Source of the DNA: Perognathus longimembris pacificus
Taxonomy: Eukaryota; Chordata; Mammalia; Rodentia; Heteromyidae
Length of the DNA stretch: 64,000 bases
Reading direction: 5' to 3'
NCBI RefSeq assembly: GCF_023159225.1
Contig: NC_063172.1
Coordinates: 62,430,828-62,494,827, forward strand
Of the stretch, positions 1-12,794 are shown one piece after another. Every line of letters begins with the position of its first letter. Positions within the stretch are counted from its first letter, which is position 1. A model generated the notes under the pieces. The model was not told the origin of the DNA. It did no database searches and saw nothing but the letters and a program-made list of their open reading frames with translations. Made by a program: the position numbers and the translations under genes.

Positions 1-790
1 TCTTTTTCTTTAAATTAAATTTTATTGACAAGGTGATGTACAGAGGGGGTCCAGTTACATAATAAGGTAGTGAGTACATTTCTTGTCTTATTTGTTATAC
101 ACTCCCTCATTTTTCTTTCCTTCTCCTAGTTCAGATAAGCATATATAAAATATCCAAAATCATACACAGTGACCGCAGGGGTATGTCAAAGGAAATTCAC
201 CTAGTACATTAAACATAACAACAACAATAAAATGCTCCTGTTTCCATCTCTTGGAGTTCATTTTGCTTAGCCTCTTCTTATATAACCATATGTATGTAGC
301 TTTTGAGCTATTGTGATCCTCTGATAGGGCTATCTTAGACCTTTTATGTTTATTTAGTAATTGTTTGGTTTTAGAGACATAATGTAAAGTCGCTGACCAA
401 AACATGTGGAGATACCATTTGAAAAGAAATTTGTTATTTTACAGACATGATCTCTACTGTTTTTCCCAACAACCCTCCCCCCTCACAACCACATATCAGG
501 GAAACCATGCACCTTTGTTCTCTGTGTTCTAGGCTTGTCTCGCTCGACATTATTTGTTTAAGATCTGACCATTTCCTTGTGAATGCCATTATTTTATCAT
601 TTCTAATCGCTGTATAGTATTCCATTGTATACAGGTACCACGTTTTTGGATCCATTCATCTGTAGTGGGGCATCTGGGTTGTTTCCATATCTTGGCTATT
701 GTGAATTGTGCAGTTATAAACGTGGATGTGCAGGTGTCCTTGTGGTATCCTGGATCCTGTTCAGGATAGATGCCTAGGTACTCTCTCTGT
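1..790 (-). mobile_element. L1 3' end (3' UTR and ORF2 C-terminus), decayed
   Basis: The left edge carries the reverse complement of the local L1 tail: a T-rich start, then the 'ttgacaaggtgatgtacagag' type 3' terminus and the C-poor 3' UTR that recurs elsewhere in the window. From about 655 back to 434 the minus strand reads as the ORF2 C-terminus (YTMEYYTAIRND..., then a decayed SLICGCE ending), and the similarity continues to about 790. The piece around 345-430 does not fit the L1 order well, so two L1 fragments may be joined here. It has no intact reading frame. The element family is clear; the internal boundaries are uncertain. Confidence 0.8.
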
Positions 791-1435
791 TCTTAAATCT
801 ATGGTGACTCTTTCTATTGTGATCCACTGACATCTACCCCATGGAGATGTTGAAAGATCAGAAATAATATCTACAGGTGCTTGGCACATAACCAATACCT
901 TTGATCCTTATTTTGATTCTTTTTTCCATTGTATTTTCCATTTCCAGTAGGAGAAAAATTCTTTGTTCTCCCCTCGTTCATCCACTCATTTATCTGACAA
1001 CGCTTCCATCTGCCTCATGGCATGATATGTCCCTATGCCCCGGCCAGTGAAAGAGCCAGGGAGGAGCTCAGAGCTGATTCACTTGTCCCCCAGTAGGGAG
1101 GTGACCCCAATAAAGCTGGGAGGTGGTAGAGTGTCTACTCAGCTTTCATTATGATGAGGAGTCTGAGTAGTGGTACTTTGTCCATTGCATGAAATATGAA
1201 AGATCAGAGAAAAGTGAGAATTGCAGATGTAGATTTGACATGCCCAAACAGAAAGTTCCCAGCACAAGAGATACTAAGGTTTATTAAGGAGTTCTCTGAA
1301 TTGATGTATAATAAGCAATAGAAACACAGAAGAAATTGCTAATGAACGCATAGCCGTGGAAATCATTTTATTTTTCATTTTTAATGTAGTGTAAGAAATG
1401 AACAGCAAAGGTTTATGATGTTATGAGTTTTACCC
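791..1435. other. Unassigned AT-rich sequence
   Basis: No gene, RNA gene or repeat family was recognised on either strand. Short reading frames here show no protein family resemblance. Confidence 0.5.
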
Positions 1436-1439
1436 TTTC

Positions 1440-1565
1440 AATGATGCCCACACAATCATCCTGTGAAGTGGGAACTAAGTTTTATAGAGACTGAGGCTCA
1501 CAAAGGTCGGGAAGTTGGGGGCAGAGTGAAGGTATGGAGTCAGAATGTCAGGCTTCGGGGCCTAC
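1440..1565 (+). repeat. MIR SINE (ancient)
   Basis: The stretch has the MIR core and 3' pattern: 'gagactgaggctcacaaag', then a decayed 'aagttgcccaaggtcac'-like part, ending in a 'gtcagaatgtcaggcttc' segment. MIRs are old tRNA-derived SINEs shared by mammals. The 79-codon reading frame over it (1463-1702) is explained by the repeat and is not a gene. Divergence is high, so the ends are approximate. Confidence 0.6.
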
Positions 1566-2232
1566 CTATGGCTTCCCTGCAGATCCTCAGGAAAATTCAG
1601 AGCAGCTTTGTTCCGCTGCTATGGCCAAGGGCTTTTCTGCTTCAGTACCTGGACCTCCCACCACAGAATGAAACAGATGAAACATTTCCACTTAAGGAGT
1701 GAAATCTACTAGGGGTGCATTTTAATTAAATTTGAGCAAAATTTACACCGTAATTGAGGTGTGAATTTACGTTACCTTTCACAGTCCTTCAGGGCTATTT
1801 AAGTCCTATCTCTGAATTAAAGATTTTGAGCCAATCGGTATTAGTGAATATTTTATTCTTCAATCTCCTTTTCAATCCAATAGACAATATTTTCAAACTC
1901 ACAAAGCTGAAAATAGTATAACACTTTAGCACTCACTTAATAAAAAGAAGCATTATATTTAGTTTCCAAAATGAATCTTTGGGGGAACATTAGTATTTCT
2001 TAAGAGTTAACGACTTATAAAAAGGCATTAGGAAAATGTTGTGCTCAGAATATATAATTCACAGTACCACAATACTAAATGCTGAAATCCTAAAAGACGA
2101 AAATCATGAAAATATAAGTCTAGAAACATAATTTCAAAATATTTGTAAAGTATATATGTTATATGTAGAAATGTCACAATGAACTCCTTTATATCTAATG
2201 TATACTAATAAAAATGCAAAGTCTATAGTAAT
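1566..2232. other. Unassigned AT-rich sequence
   Basis: Nothing recognisable was seen apart from A/T-rich runs. Confidence 0.5.
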
Positions 2233-2281
2233 AAATTTACATATATACATATATACATACACACACACACACACACACACA
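2233..2281. repeat. (TA/CA)n microsatellite
   Basis: 'acatatatacatatatacatac' type repeats run into a pure (AC) run of about 22 bases. The tract abuts the Geo end of the following SINE, where such tracts often grow from SINE tails. Confidence 0.9.
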
Positions 2282-2282
2282 T

Positions 2283-2685
2283 GTTTGTGCCAGTCCTAAG
2301 GCTTGAACTCAGCACCAGTGCACTGTCTTCTTTAGCTCAAGGCTAGCACTCTATCACTTGAGTTATAGTGCCACTTCTGACTTTTACTGAGTAGTTTATT
2401 GGAGACAATGGTGGGGCAAAGGGCGAACAAATGTAGAATGGTTACTCAGCAGACACTATGTTGAAAATGAAGTATGCATCTTTGGGAGAAAGGGAGGGAA
2501 GGAGTGACACTATTCAAAAAGAAATGTACTCATTACCTGACTTAATCCCTCCGTATATCGCCTTCACAACAACAACAACAACAACAACAAAGAGTCTCAC
2601 AGACTTTACTACTCAGGCTGGTTTTGAACTGTGCGCCTCAGATCTCATCCTCCTGAGTGGCTAGGACTACTGGCATGAGATCAAT
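2283..2685 (-). mobile_element. B1-Geo SINE, split by an L1 tail
   Basis: The minus strand holds the Geo monomer at 2288-2390 ('gccagtcctaaggcttgaac', 'ctcaaggctagcactctat') and the start of the B1 part ('gtagtttattggaga'). After an insertion the B1 part resumes at about 2593-2685 ('ctcaggctggttttgaactg', 'cctcctgagtggctagga'). The break fits the L1 tail listed separately. This is a chimeric SINE with a 7SL-derived left half and the geomyoid Geo right half. Confidence 0.75.
2425..2592 (+). mobile_element. Tail-only L1 insertion ending in (ACA)n
   Basis: 'aaagaaatgtactcattacctgacttaatccctccgtatatc' is the last part of the local L1 3' UTR. It is followed by a (ACA)n run in place of a plain poly(A). 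It lies inside a B1-Geo SINE. The insertion is under 170 bp and so is an extreme 5' truncation. Confidence 0.7.
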
Positions 2686-2881
2686 TAAAAGACCACTCCT
2701 ACATATAGAATTGCCCCAAATTTAAGATATTGAGAAGTTTTTTTTTCCCCCCACAAATACAGATGTTTATAAAGGGCATTTTCTGCTTATTGATATAATT
2801 TCAATGTTTTGGTATACGTAAACTATGTTTACACACAAAATTTACCTTGTGTTATTATATATATATATGTTGTTGTTGTTA

Positions 2882-3095
2882 TTGTTTATTTATTTTTATT
2901 TTTTTGCCAGTCCTGGGGCTTGGGACTCCGGGCTTGAGCACTGTCCCTGGCTTTTTCTTGCTCAAGGCTAGCACTCTACCACTTGAGCCACAACACCACT
3001 TCTGGCCTTTTCTGTTTATGTGGTGCTGAGGAATCGAACCCAGGGCTTCACGCATGGTAGGTAAGCACTCTACCGCTAAGCCACATTCCCAGCCC
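2882..3095 (-). mobile_element. IDL-Geo SINE, full length
   Basis: The T-rich tail is followed by Geo monomer and then IDL monomer on the minus strand, ending at 'ccacattcccagccc', which is the tRNA-like 5' end. A target duplication 'tgttattatat' lies at 2850-2860 and again at 3096-3106, with (TA) and (TTG) runs between the left copy and the SINE tail. RNA polymerase III box-like motifs are present in both monomers. Confidence 0.9.
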
Positions 3096-3106
3096 TGTTA
3101 TTATAT

Positions 3107-6005
3107 TTTTGTGGAGTCAAATGTGCACAAACTGCATTATGCAGACTAGAACTCTCTTTTTACACAATTTGCACTTCTAGCGTTAGAATTTATGAAGTGA
3201 GAAATATATAACAGTAATTTATACAAATTATATAAAATTATAAAAATTTAAATAATGAAAAACAAAGCCAAACAGAAAACAAACCAGAGGAACAAGATGC
3301 ATAAAAATATAAAACAAAATATGGATGTGAGTGGATATTCGTATCTTTAATTTCCATCCTCAGGGGTAAAATTCTAAATGGAAGAACTTCACAGCATATG
3401 TGAAACATTGAAATTTGCTTAAGAGAAATTATTAGACCATTACCCATTCTCTATTTGTAAGTGCTTGGTTTTGCAAGAAATGACTATTTTGTTTCTTTTT
3501 CTTGTGCATTTATTTTTATTTAGTTTTGTCTTTATTTTCATTTTTATCGACTATTCTTTCTTAAAAGCAAATTATCAGTTCTGATATTTTTATATTGTAC
3601 AACTGTATAAGATGGACTATGCACTGGACAGACAAAGTACAAGATTTATATGAATGGACAGGAGCTTTAATGTCTCCTAAAACATTATTTTTGAAAACAT
3701 CCACCTCTAAGTTGTCTCGGCTTTCTTTTAAATGTTGACATACAAAGCTCATATGACAGACTGCAGGTGCTAATTGCTGTCATGCTCATGATATATTCTC
3801 AAGGATAGTTTTGGAAGAGCAGGTTAATCTTTCCAAATAAACCTATTGTCATTGTGCGAAGATTTTTAAATGACAGTTAAGTTTAAAATTTTTTATGATA
3901 AGGACACTTTCAGTGGGAGAGTTTCCCTATTTTTGTGGCTTTCCTTTCACTTTTGAATAAACTTGCCATGTCTGCTTTAAAAAGAACATGTTGCTTAACA
4001 TTTCATGTGGAAAAGAATAGCCTATACTACATTGCTTTTAATTTACAGAACTTTTGTCGCTTCAAATAGCCACTGTTCAGGACTTTTTAAGATTTACAAT
4101 TTTTACTGGACACGTAGTTTTTTTAATTCAAGACAGAAAGAATTGAGTATCTTTCTTTTCATCTGAATCAAAGAGATTGAAATAGTTCACACATTCTCGT
4201 AATTCTGGAGACTTAAGAGTTAAGGTGTGAGCAGAGCTGTGTTACCTCTGCAACACCCAGGAAAGAATCCTTTCTTGTTACTTTCTCACAGATCCTTGGC
4301 ATTCCCTGGCTGGCAGTACAGTGCTCAATCTCTCCTTGGGTCTAGGTGACTTCCACAAAGGGGTGGACAGTGGGGTGACTTCCACCCCACTCCAGCATGA
4401 CCTCATCTTACAAGGATCTGTTTTCTAATTATGTACTGAATTCTGAAGAGTTTGAGGTAGAATGGCAATGTGTCTTTGTGGGGAGAGGGTATGCACTTCA
4501 ACTCTAACATCCATTGACCATCCATTTTCTTCCTATTGCTTGTTTCTATTAAGTTTGATGTCACAAACTCCATTTAGATAAGCATAAACATCATAGAAAA
4601 TGTCCAGATGGTTTTCCTGCACCCTTCACGCATCTTCTTCAAATATTGACAACTTTCAGACATACAATAGGTTGATAAAACTGATCCGAGCTGAAACATT
4701 CACACCAGTAGAACTCTATTGGCTGAGGTAAAGATTTTATTTGCAGCTTCACCAATTTCCCTATTAATGGTTGTTCTGCTTGTTTTGTTGTTCCAGAATC
4801 ATCCACTCCAGGGTAACAGTTCCTTTAAGGCAACTTAGTTGCATCTTCAACCTGTGACCATTTCCGCTTAAGAGCAGATCACTAATTCTAGTTACAGTGA
4901 GAGGAAGAATCGAGCTCCATCTTTTGGAGGTAAGGGACAGAGCAAAAAATTTGTGACATATGTTAAAATCTGCATATCAATAAGTGTTTGCGAGAGTTAC
5001 TTTGAAGCTGTTAATTTTAGATCCATCAGTGGACTTTGTCTTCAGCAATTATTTCTTTTGTGAACATGTCCTGCTGAACTTGCACCATATTTACTTGAAA
5101 AACTGCTATAGTTAAGGAGTTGTGATACAAATTAAGTAAATTATATCTACCAGGGTGTTTCAGAACTAAATAGTAAACTACTTCCATAGAATTTTCACTT
5201 TAATAACATCTTCCATAAGAAATAGATGTTATCACCATGCTCTCGTGGAATTTCGGTGCATCAGAGCAACGAGTGTGGTGAAGGTGTTTAATGGTCCCAA
5301 GAGAGGATGCATCCTTTCTCATTTGCATACACACATTTATCCGCAGCTCTGGCGTCTCCCACAGCAGAAATATAGATGTACTCATGGAAAAGCAGGTCTT
5401 CATAAACTTTATAACCTCATTGCAAACTCCAGCTGTCAGCTTATGGCTTTCCAGATTGACATCTTAAATCAAGAAAATGTCACACGTGTATAGTAACTGG
5501 CCTAGTCGTTTCTGTAAATTGCTACCTGTGGTTTTTTAGAAGATATAGTAAATTGCTGGCAATAGGCAATGCGTCTCTCTGCATGGCTAACTTCACTTCT
5601 GCAATTTACATGTAAGTCTTCAATTATTCATGCCTGCATCGTCCAGTGTCTAGGCTTTGATTGACATCTGTTAATTTTAGGAACCTGTAATTCTATCTTT
5701 TATGTGAAAGTAAAATTTTTCTTCTGATGTAATCTATTCTCTTCAAATATAAATTAAAACTGTAAGCAGAAAAAGTAACTGAATCCTCTATTTTAGTATC
5801 TTTGTTAAAGATAAGCATGCATGATTCATATATTTAGGCTCTGTTGTTCTATGGCTCTTAAGCATGTCTTCAGAGATTAATGCATTTAAACTTCTCTAAT
5901 AATGCAATCAAACAGTAAGCTATTTATCCATTAATTCTATTATTATGGGACAACACTAAAATGATTAACTGTATATGAAAATGAAAACATCAACTGGACT
6001 CATTA
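3107..6005. other. Long stretch without recognised genes
   Basis: This is AT-rich sequence without confident repeats. Around 4600-4780 it resembles old mammalian repeat sequence that I cannot name. An 82-codon frame at 5245-5493 (+) and a 67-codon frame opposite it resemble no family I know. The block 5200-5490 is somewhat richer in CpG than its surroundings and could be conserved non-coding DNA. Confidence 0.45.
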
Positions 6006-6009
6006 AGAG

Positions 6010-6410
6010 ATGCTACTAGCTGATGATATTAGTGGTTCCTGTCTGTAATACTCGCTACTTGAGAGGCATGGACTAGAGAATCATAAGGATGAGAATTGGA
6101 GGATCAGCCCAGGCATAAAGATTACAGGCTGCCATCTCAAAAAATGGCTTAGCACAGGGGTGCATGTCTGTCATCCCAGCTGTAGGCAAATACAATGACT
6201 GAGCACAGTGGTGTGTGCCAGTTATCCCCAGTGACAAAGGGAAACATAAATTGGATACACTCATCCAGAGTGGCTTCAGTATCAAAAGTGAGACCCTTCT
6301 TTGAATATAACGATTACAAAAAGGGCTGGAGGCATGGCCCAAGAAGTAAAGTGCTTGCTTAGTGAGTGCAAGAGACCAAGTCCAACCACTAGTACTATCA
6401 CAAAAAACAG
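6010..6410 (+). mobile_element. Old B1 plus ID composite SINE
   Basis: A B1-like head ('ggttcctgtctgtaatactc', 'ctacttgagaggcatgga') is followed at about 6330 by an ID-like unit ('agggctggaggcatggccc', 'aagtaaagtgcttgcttag'). This is the layout of old rodent B1-ID chimeras. It is strongly diverged and the centre may hold a second SINE piece. Confidence 0.55.
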
Positions 6411-7765
6411 AAGTATTACTCTGGTTAGGAGTGCAGAGAGCAGCCATTCTTGTCTTGCTCCCGATTTTAAAGGAATTGACTTTAACTTTTTACCATTAAG
6501 TATAATGCTAGCTGTAGGTTTGTCATAGCCTTCATTAGATTCAGGAATGTTCCCTGAAATCCTGGTTTCTCTAAAGTTTTCATCATAAATGGTTGCTGGA
6601 TTTTATCAAATGCTTTTTCTGCGTCTAAAGAAATAATCATGTGAGTCTTGACCTTGCTCCTATTGGTGTGGTGAATTACGTTAATTGACTTGCGTTTATT
6701 GAACCAGCTTTGCATCCCAGGAAGGAATCCAGTGTGATCATTGTGTATGATTATTTTTTATGACTTGTTGAAGTCAATTGGCCAGAATTTTGTTGAGAAG
6801 TTTTATATCGATGTTCATCAAAGAAATGGGTCTAAAAGGTTTCTTTCTTTGATGAGTCCCTGTCTGGTTTTGGGTTATACTGGAATCATAGAATATCTTT
6901 GGTAGCTAACTTCCATTTTCAATTTCATCGCAGAGTTTGAGGAGTATTGATGTGAGTTCTGTTTTGAAGGCTTGTAGAATTCCACTGTGAATACATCTGG
7001 ACCTTGACTTTTCTTGGATGGGAGATCTCTTATTTTCAGAGCAATAAGGCAAGAGGCATATATAAAGGGGATCCAAATAGGGAAAGATGAAGTTAAACTC
7101 TCTCTCTCTCTCTTTGCAGATGACATGATCCTGTATTTAAAGAACCCTATTGACTCTACTCCCACATTACTTGAGGTGAGTCAAAGCTTTGGCAAAGTAG
7201 CAGGATATAAAATAAATCCTCAAAAAAAGTCAGTGGCTTTTCTGGTATGCCAACAATGCAAAGAACGAGGCTGAAATCAGGAAAGCAACTCCTTTTTGCA
7301 ATAGCCTCAAAAACATAAAATACTTAGGAATAACCTTAAACAAAGAAGTGAAAGACCTTTATGACGAGAACTTTAAAAACCTGAAAAAGGAAATTAAAGC
7401 AGAACTAAGGAAATGGAAAAACTTCCCATGCTCCTGGATTGGGAGGATTAACATTGTCAAAATGGCGTTATTGCCAAAGGCCATCTACAAATTCAATGCA
7501 ATATCCATCAATATCCCAACACCATTCTTTAATGAAATAGAGGAAGCAATCCAGAAATTCATATCAAATAATAAAAGACCCTGAATAGCAAAAACAATCC
7601 TATGCAGAAAGAACAGGCTGGAGGAATTTCAGTACCAAGCTTCAAGCTGTATTACAAAGTTGTAGTAATAAAAACAGCTTGGTATTGGCACAAGAATAGG
7701 TCTGAGGACCAGAAATGAACCCGCAGATCTACGGCTACTGAATCTTTGATAAAGGAACTAAAAAT
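6411..7765 (+). mobile_element. L1 ORF2 fragment with inverted 5' part
   Basis: 6411-7036 is L1 ORF2 reverse-transcriptase sequence in minus orientation ([13 protein letters not shown] at about 6630). At about 7037 the orientation flips, and 7037-7765 is plus-strand ORF2 starting near RAIRQE and running through KLSLFADDM and [25 protein letters not shown]. The two parts are neighbouring segments of one ORF2, with about 30 bases missing at the junction. This is the signature of twin priming during L1 insertion. Frameshifts and stops make it a dead copy. The expected 3' end is missing on the right. Confidence 0.85.
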
Positions 7766-8850
7766 ATATCTTGTAAGTGTCGCTGTTGCATTAGTTCCTG
7801 CTTTATCCTTTGTCTGAACATTTTGATGTTCCCCTTCCCTTTCCTTCATATATATATATATATATTACCCTGAGTACCAAAATATGACAACAGGGGATAA
7901 ACCATATGAAAGAAATACAAAAGAAAAAATAAATAATTTCATATAGTACATTAAATATAACAACAACAAAAAACCTCTTGTTTCCATATCTTGGAGTTCA
8001 TTTTACTTAGCATCATCTTATATGATCATGTGTACATAGCTACTGAGTTAATGTGATCCTTTGCTAGGACTATTCTAGAAATGTACTAATCATTATCAAT
8101 GAGGGAAACCATTGAACCTATGTTTCTTTGGGTCTGGCTCACATCACTTAATATGATTTTTCCCAAGTCTTTTCATTTCCTTATGAATGGGGCAATGTCA
8201 TTCTTTCTGATGGAAGCATAGAAATCCATTGTGTATATATACCACATTTTTATCTACTGAGGAGCATCTGTATGGGTTCCATATCTTAGTTGTAGTGAAC
8301 ATGGTTGTGCTGATAGCTTTAGTATGGCCTTGTTTGTGACCCTTTGGGTAAATGCCCAGAAGTGGGGTTACTGGGTCATAGGGGAGCTCTATGTTTAGGC
8401 TATGTTTAGGCTTGAGGAACCTTTATACTGTTTTCCAGAGTGATTGAACAAGTTTATGCTCCCACCAACAGTATAGTAGGGTTCCTTTTGTCCACATTCC
8501 TTCCAGCATCTGTTATTAGTTTTCTTCATAAATGGCCATTGGAGTGGTGTAAGGTAGAATCTCAATGTTGTTTTGATTTACATTTCTTTTATGGCCAGAG
8601 ATGTTGAGCATTTCTTCATGTGTCATTTGCCACTCTTATTTCCGCTTCAGAGAAGGCTCTCTTTAAGTCTTTCGCCTACTTATTAATGGAGCAATTGTTT
8701 ATTTGAAGTTTTATTTCTTTGGGACTTAATTTTTTTAGTTTATGTATATTTTAGATATGAGGCCCTTGGCTATTGTATGGCTAGTGAAGTTCTCGCAATC
8801 TGTGCGCTTCCTATTTATGTTGCTACCTATGTCCTTTGTCTGGTGCATTC
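7766..8850 (-). mobile_element. L1 3' end (ORF2 C-terminus and part of 3' UTR)
   Basis: The minus strand carries the 3' UTR part ('tcttgtaagtgtcgctgttg', 'gatgttccccttccct') and then ORF2 C-terminal coding sequence back to about 8850, where it matches the part that reads 'gaggcccttggctattg'. There are many stops. A short (TA)n run at 7850-7865 interrupts it. It abuts the oppositely oriented L1 piece on its left. Confidence 0.8.
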
Positions 8851-10701
8851 TTAAGTTTCCATTGCCATGCTCATAAGTTTGAAATTAAAATTTGTATATC
8901 TGTTTGCATTGAATTGAATTGCATATCACAGAAAAATTTATAACACAGTGGCATGCCAGCATATAAAAATATTAAACATTAGTCAGGCCCATGCTGATAT
9001 AATTGCTGTACCAAGCGGTTGGAGGTTCTCTGTCTTTCTGCACCATTATCTTAATCAATAACTAATGTGCTCATGGTTGGGTTGTAGAGCAAGCTGGCTA
9101 TCATGGCTATGCCTATGGCATTTTTCTTCTAATTTCTTTGCTTTTCTCATCAGTTTGCCTAATTTTCACTCACAAATGTATGCTGTTTGAGTGAGGTGTC
9201 TACAATTCTTGTGCCAAGCTCAAGGGACTTTGGTGGACATGTATAATCATTTTGTAATGACAATACCAGTCAGCACACGAATCAAATGTGTGGTTATTAT
9301 AGTTCGTCTCACATTCAAGCTGCTCCAAAATATTTAACTGGCCATTTCTCATTCGGGCAACAATAATCTTTCTCTGTGAAAAAGAAACTTTTTGATATGT
9401 CTATAAGATACATGTGATTTTATTCCAGTAATTTACAAAGGCAAGTTAGTGCAGATATTCAATGACCTTTCCCCCTTTATAATAGTAAGTAGTATTATAT
9501 GATTGTGTTTTAAGCTTTTCTGTTCCTGTACAATGGATTCAGCTAAATAGTCATCCATTATCATTAAATTGTGTGATATTTTGTTTTATTGTATAAAACC
9601 AAAGTCTGTTCTGTTAAGAAAATTACAATGTGACAAAAATGCAAATAAGCATTTGTAATCAGGATCCCTTTATAATGTTATTATGAACCACTGAAAATGC
9701 CACTTAAAATTCTTCATTTGAATTTTAGTCTTAATCGAAGTTTCTCAACTGTGAGATTGTATCCATTAGGTACACTAATTAACTTCACAGCAAGAGAATC
9801 CATAATCTTAATGGCATTTACTGGTGTTCTATTTGTTCTACAAATTGTTGTTCTAGAATGACTTTCTGTTCAATTTGTTCCATCAAGAATTCCACCTGTA
9901 TATTTGAATTTCCTATTAAAGTGCACAGCAGCTCATTTCACCAGAAACTATTGAAACCTGTTTTCTCCGGAGCCCCAAACTACTCGCATTGACGTTTAAC
10001 ATCAGTTGCCTACTCTCAACTGTTTAATTTTCCCAATTGGTGGCTCAAATCAGCACTCACTACAATAATTACAGATCTATAAGGAAACAATGCTGTATAT
10101 ATGAAAGCTGTTGGGAAGATTTGGAGACCATCATATCAACAGGGCTTCCAAAAGTACCAGACAAGTCAGCCAAGATGAGGGCACCTTCCAGCTTTCCCTC
10201 AAATTCTGAATGGCTTTGTACTCCTGCTAGTCCATTCTGACCTCACTGAAGTGCCAAGTCTAGATCACCGATTTTGGGAAGGCTAAGAAACCTTGAAGCA
10301 CAAACCACAAATGTGGCTAGGGAAGGAAATAGAAAACTGAATTTTGACATTCCACTTAAACAGTTAAAATTGGCACGGTATTATGATGTATTAAGGAACT
10401 GGAGAGGTGGACATAGCATGAGAGAGTCAGGGAGAGAATTGCTGAAAATATTAATTTGAATTCACATTGCTGAATTAGAGCTGTGAAATAAACTTCACAA
10501 ATAAAACATCTCTTTAGAAAATTCAGAAAATGTTATCATTATTGCACTGAAGGAAACATATGGTAAAAAATAAAAATGGCAAAGACTCAGTATTCCTTAT
10601 TAGGTATTCAACAGTACCTAGTTTCCCAGTATTGCACAAACCTTGTTGCATACAGTGATTGAGAAAAAATGCACGAATGTCCAGTTACTGTTGAAGAAAT
10701 T
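8851..10701. other. Unassigned AT-rich sequence
   Basis: No gene or confident repeat was seen. Small frames at 10037-10240 and 10274-10459 have no family resemblance and no splice or start context that I can defend. Confidence 0.5.
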
Positions 10702-10717
10702 GAATCCAACTGTTTTA

Positions 10718-10910
10718 TTTTTTGCCAGTCCTAGGGCTTGAACTCAGGGCCTGAGCACTGTCCCTGGCTTCATTTTGCTCAAGGCTAGCACTCTACCACT
10801 TGAGCCACAGTGCTACTTCCGCTTTTTCTATATATGTGGTGCAGAGGAATCAAACCCAGGGCTTCATGTATGTGAGGCAAGCCCTCTGCCACTAGGCCAT
10901 ATTCCCAACC
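10718..10910 (-). mobile_element. IDL-Geo SINE, full length
   Basis: Minus-strand Geo then IDL monomers lie at 10724-10910. The target duplication is 'gaatccaactgtttta' at 10702-10717 and 'gaatccaattgtttta' at 10912-10927, with one mismatch. The short T tail and scattered changes suggest moderate age. Confidence 0.9.
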
Positions 10911-11397
10911 TGAATCCAATTGTTTTAGAAAAAGAAAATACATAAAATTCACTTAAATCTATTTATAAAGTGATATAGTTACTCAGATTTCTCATTAATA
11001 GTTCCTAATGCTTTCTTTTCTTGCTTTATTTCTGTGGTCAGGAATTCCAGATCTATGTTGCATAAGAGTAGGGAAGGAGATGCATCCTTTGTCTCAGCCT
11101 AATTTTAAAAGAATGATTTCATTTTTTTCTTCATTCATCATGGTGATACAGATTTTTCATACATAGTTTTTCTTATGTTGTACATTTCTTCTCTGTCTAG
11201 TTTCTTCAGATCTTTTATCATAAAAATTGTACCAAGGGCTTTCTCTCCATCTGTTGAGATGACCGCGTAATTTTGTTCTTGGTTCTCTTTGTATGTTCAA
11301 TTACATTCACTAATTTGCTTATGCTGAATAATCCTTCTTTCCCTCTGTAGAATGAAACCAACTTGATCACGGTGTATGAATTTCCTAATATCTTTTT

Positions 11398-12105
11398 AAA
11401 AAATTTAGTTATTGTCAAAGTAATGTACAGAGTGGTTACAGTTTCATACATAAGGCACTGAGCACATTTCTTAACAAACTTTTTATCTCCTCCTCTGTTT
11501 TCCTCCCACCTCCCCCTTCCCTGCTCCCTCTCCACCCTCTCTCCAGTTGTACACTTGGTTTACAGCATATTGTCTTGTAAGTATTGCTGTTGCATTGGCA
11601 TGCTTTTTACTCTTTGCCTCTCTATTTTGATGTTCCCCTTCCCTAGTTCTGATAAACATACATACATACCCAGTGTACCAAGATCAGTTACTGTGACAAG
11701 AGTGGTAAAAGCATGGGGAAGAAAGACAAAAGTAAATAGCATAATTTTATAGTGTACATTGAAAATGACAATAACAAAGATAAAACACTTATTTCCAAAT
11801 CTTGTAGTTCATTTCACTTAGGATCATCTTATGGTATCATATGTACATAGCTATTGAGCTATTGTGCTCTTCTGCTAGAACTATCCTAGACAAGTACTCA
11901 TTGTTTCCAATGAGTGAAACCATAGAATTTATGTTTTTTTGGGTCTGGCTCACTTCACTCAGTATGATTTTTTCCCCCAAGTCTTTCCATTTCCTCACGA
12001 ATTGGGCCAAGTCATTCTTTCTAGTAGAAGCATAGGATTCCATTGTGTATATGTACCTCATTTTCTTGATTCATTCCTCTACTGAGAGGCATCTGGGTTT
12101 GTTCT
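11398..12105 (-). mobile_element. L1 3' end nested in an older L1
   Basis: It starts with the T-rich end and 'tttagttattgtcaaagtaa', then the full 3' UTR and the ORF2 C-terminus ([24 protein letters not shown] on the minus strand, 11837-12061). The flanks on both sides are older L1 ORF2 in the same orientation, which shows nesting. Confidence 0.85.
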
Positions 12106-12794
12106 ATATATAATATCTCATTGATTCAGTTTGTAAGTCTTTTTATTGGGCAAATCTACATCTACATTCATCAAATATTGGTCTATAGTTTTGTTTTCTT
12201 TGGCTGGATTCCTGTCTGGTTTGATGTCAAGGCTTCATAGAATGAGTTTGGTAGCATAAACTTCCCTTTCTATTTCCCTGTCTATTTGAGGAGCAATGGT
12301 ATTCTTTTGGTGACATCTGGTAGAATTGGACAGTGACTCTATCTAGTGCTGGGTTCTTCTATGTTATGAGAATTTTCATTCCTGCTCCAATCATTGTTTA
12401 TTATATATCTGCTTAAGTGGTTTATATCATCTTGGATCAGTTTTGGTAGTTCAAATGTATCTAGAAATCCATTGATTTCTTCAAGTTAGAAGATAAGTTT
12501 TCCAGTTAGAAGATAAGTTTTCAAAGTCTTATCTAACAATCCCATGGATTCCATTGTTACTTGTTGTGATATTCTCTTCTTCATCTCTAATTTTGTTAAT
12601 TTCTCTTTCTCTTATTCAGTTTGGTGAAGAATTTATCAGTGTCTTTTATTGTTTACAAAGAACCAACTTCTTGTTTCATTGATTATTTGTATTGGTTTTA
12701 TTTAGTCTTACTTCCTTCGTTTTTATCCTTTATTCATATTTTTCAGAGTACATTTCTTTCTTTCTTTCTTTCTTTCTTTTTTTTTACTTATTTT

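Noticed and set aside
2850..3110. CRISPR-like or phage-like repeats
   Set aside because: The direct repeats are target duplications and microsatellites of a mammalian genome; nothing prokaryotic is present.
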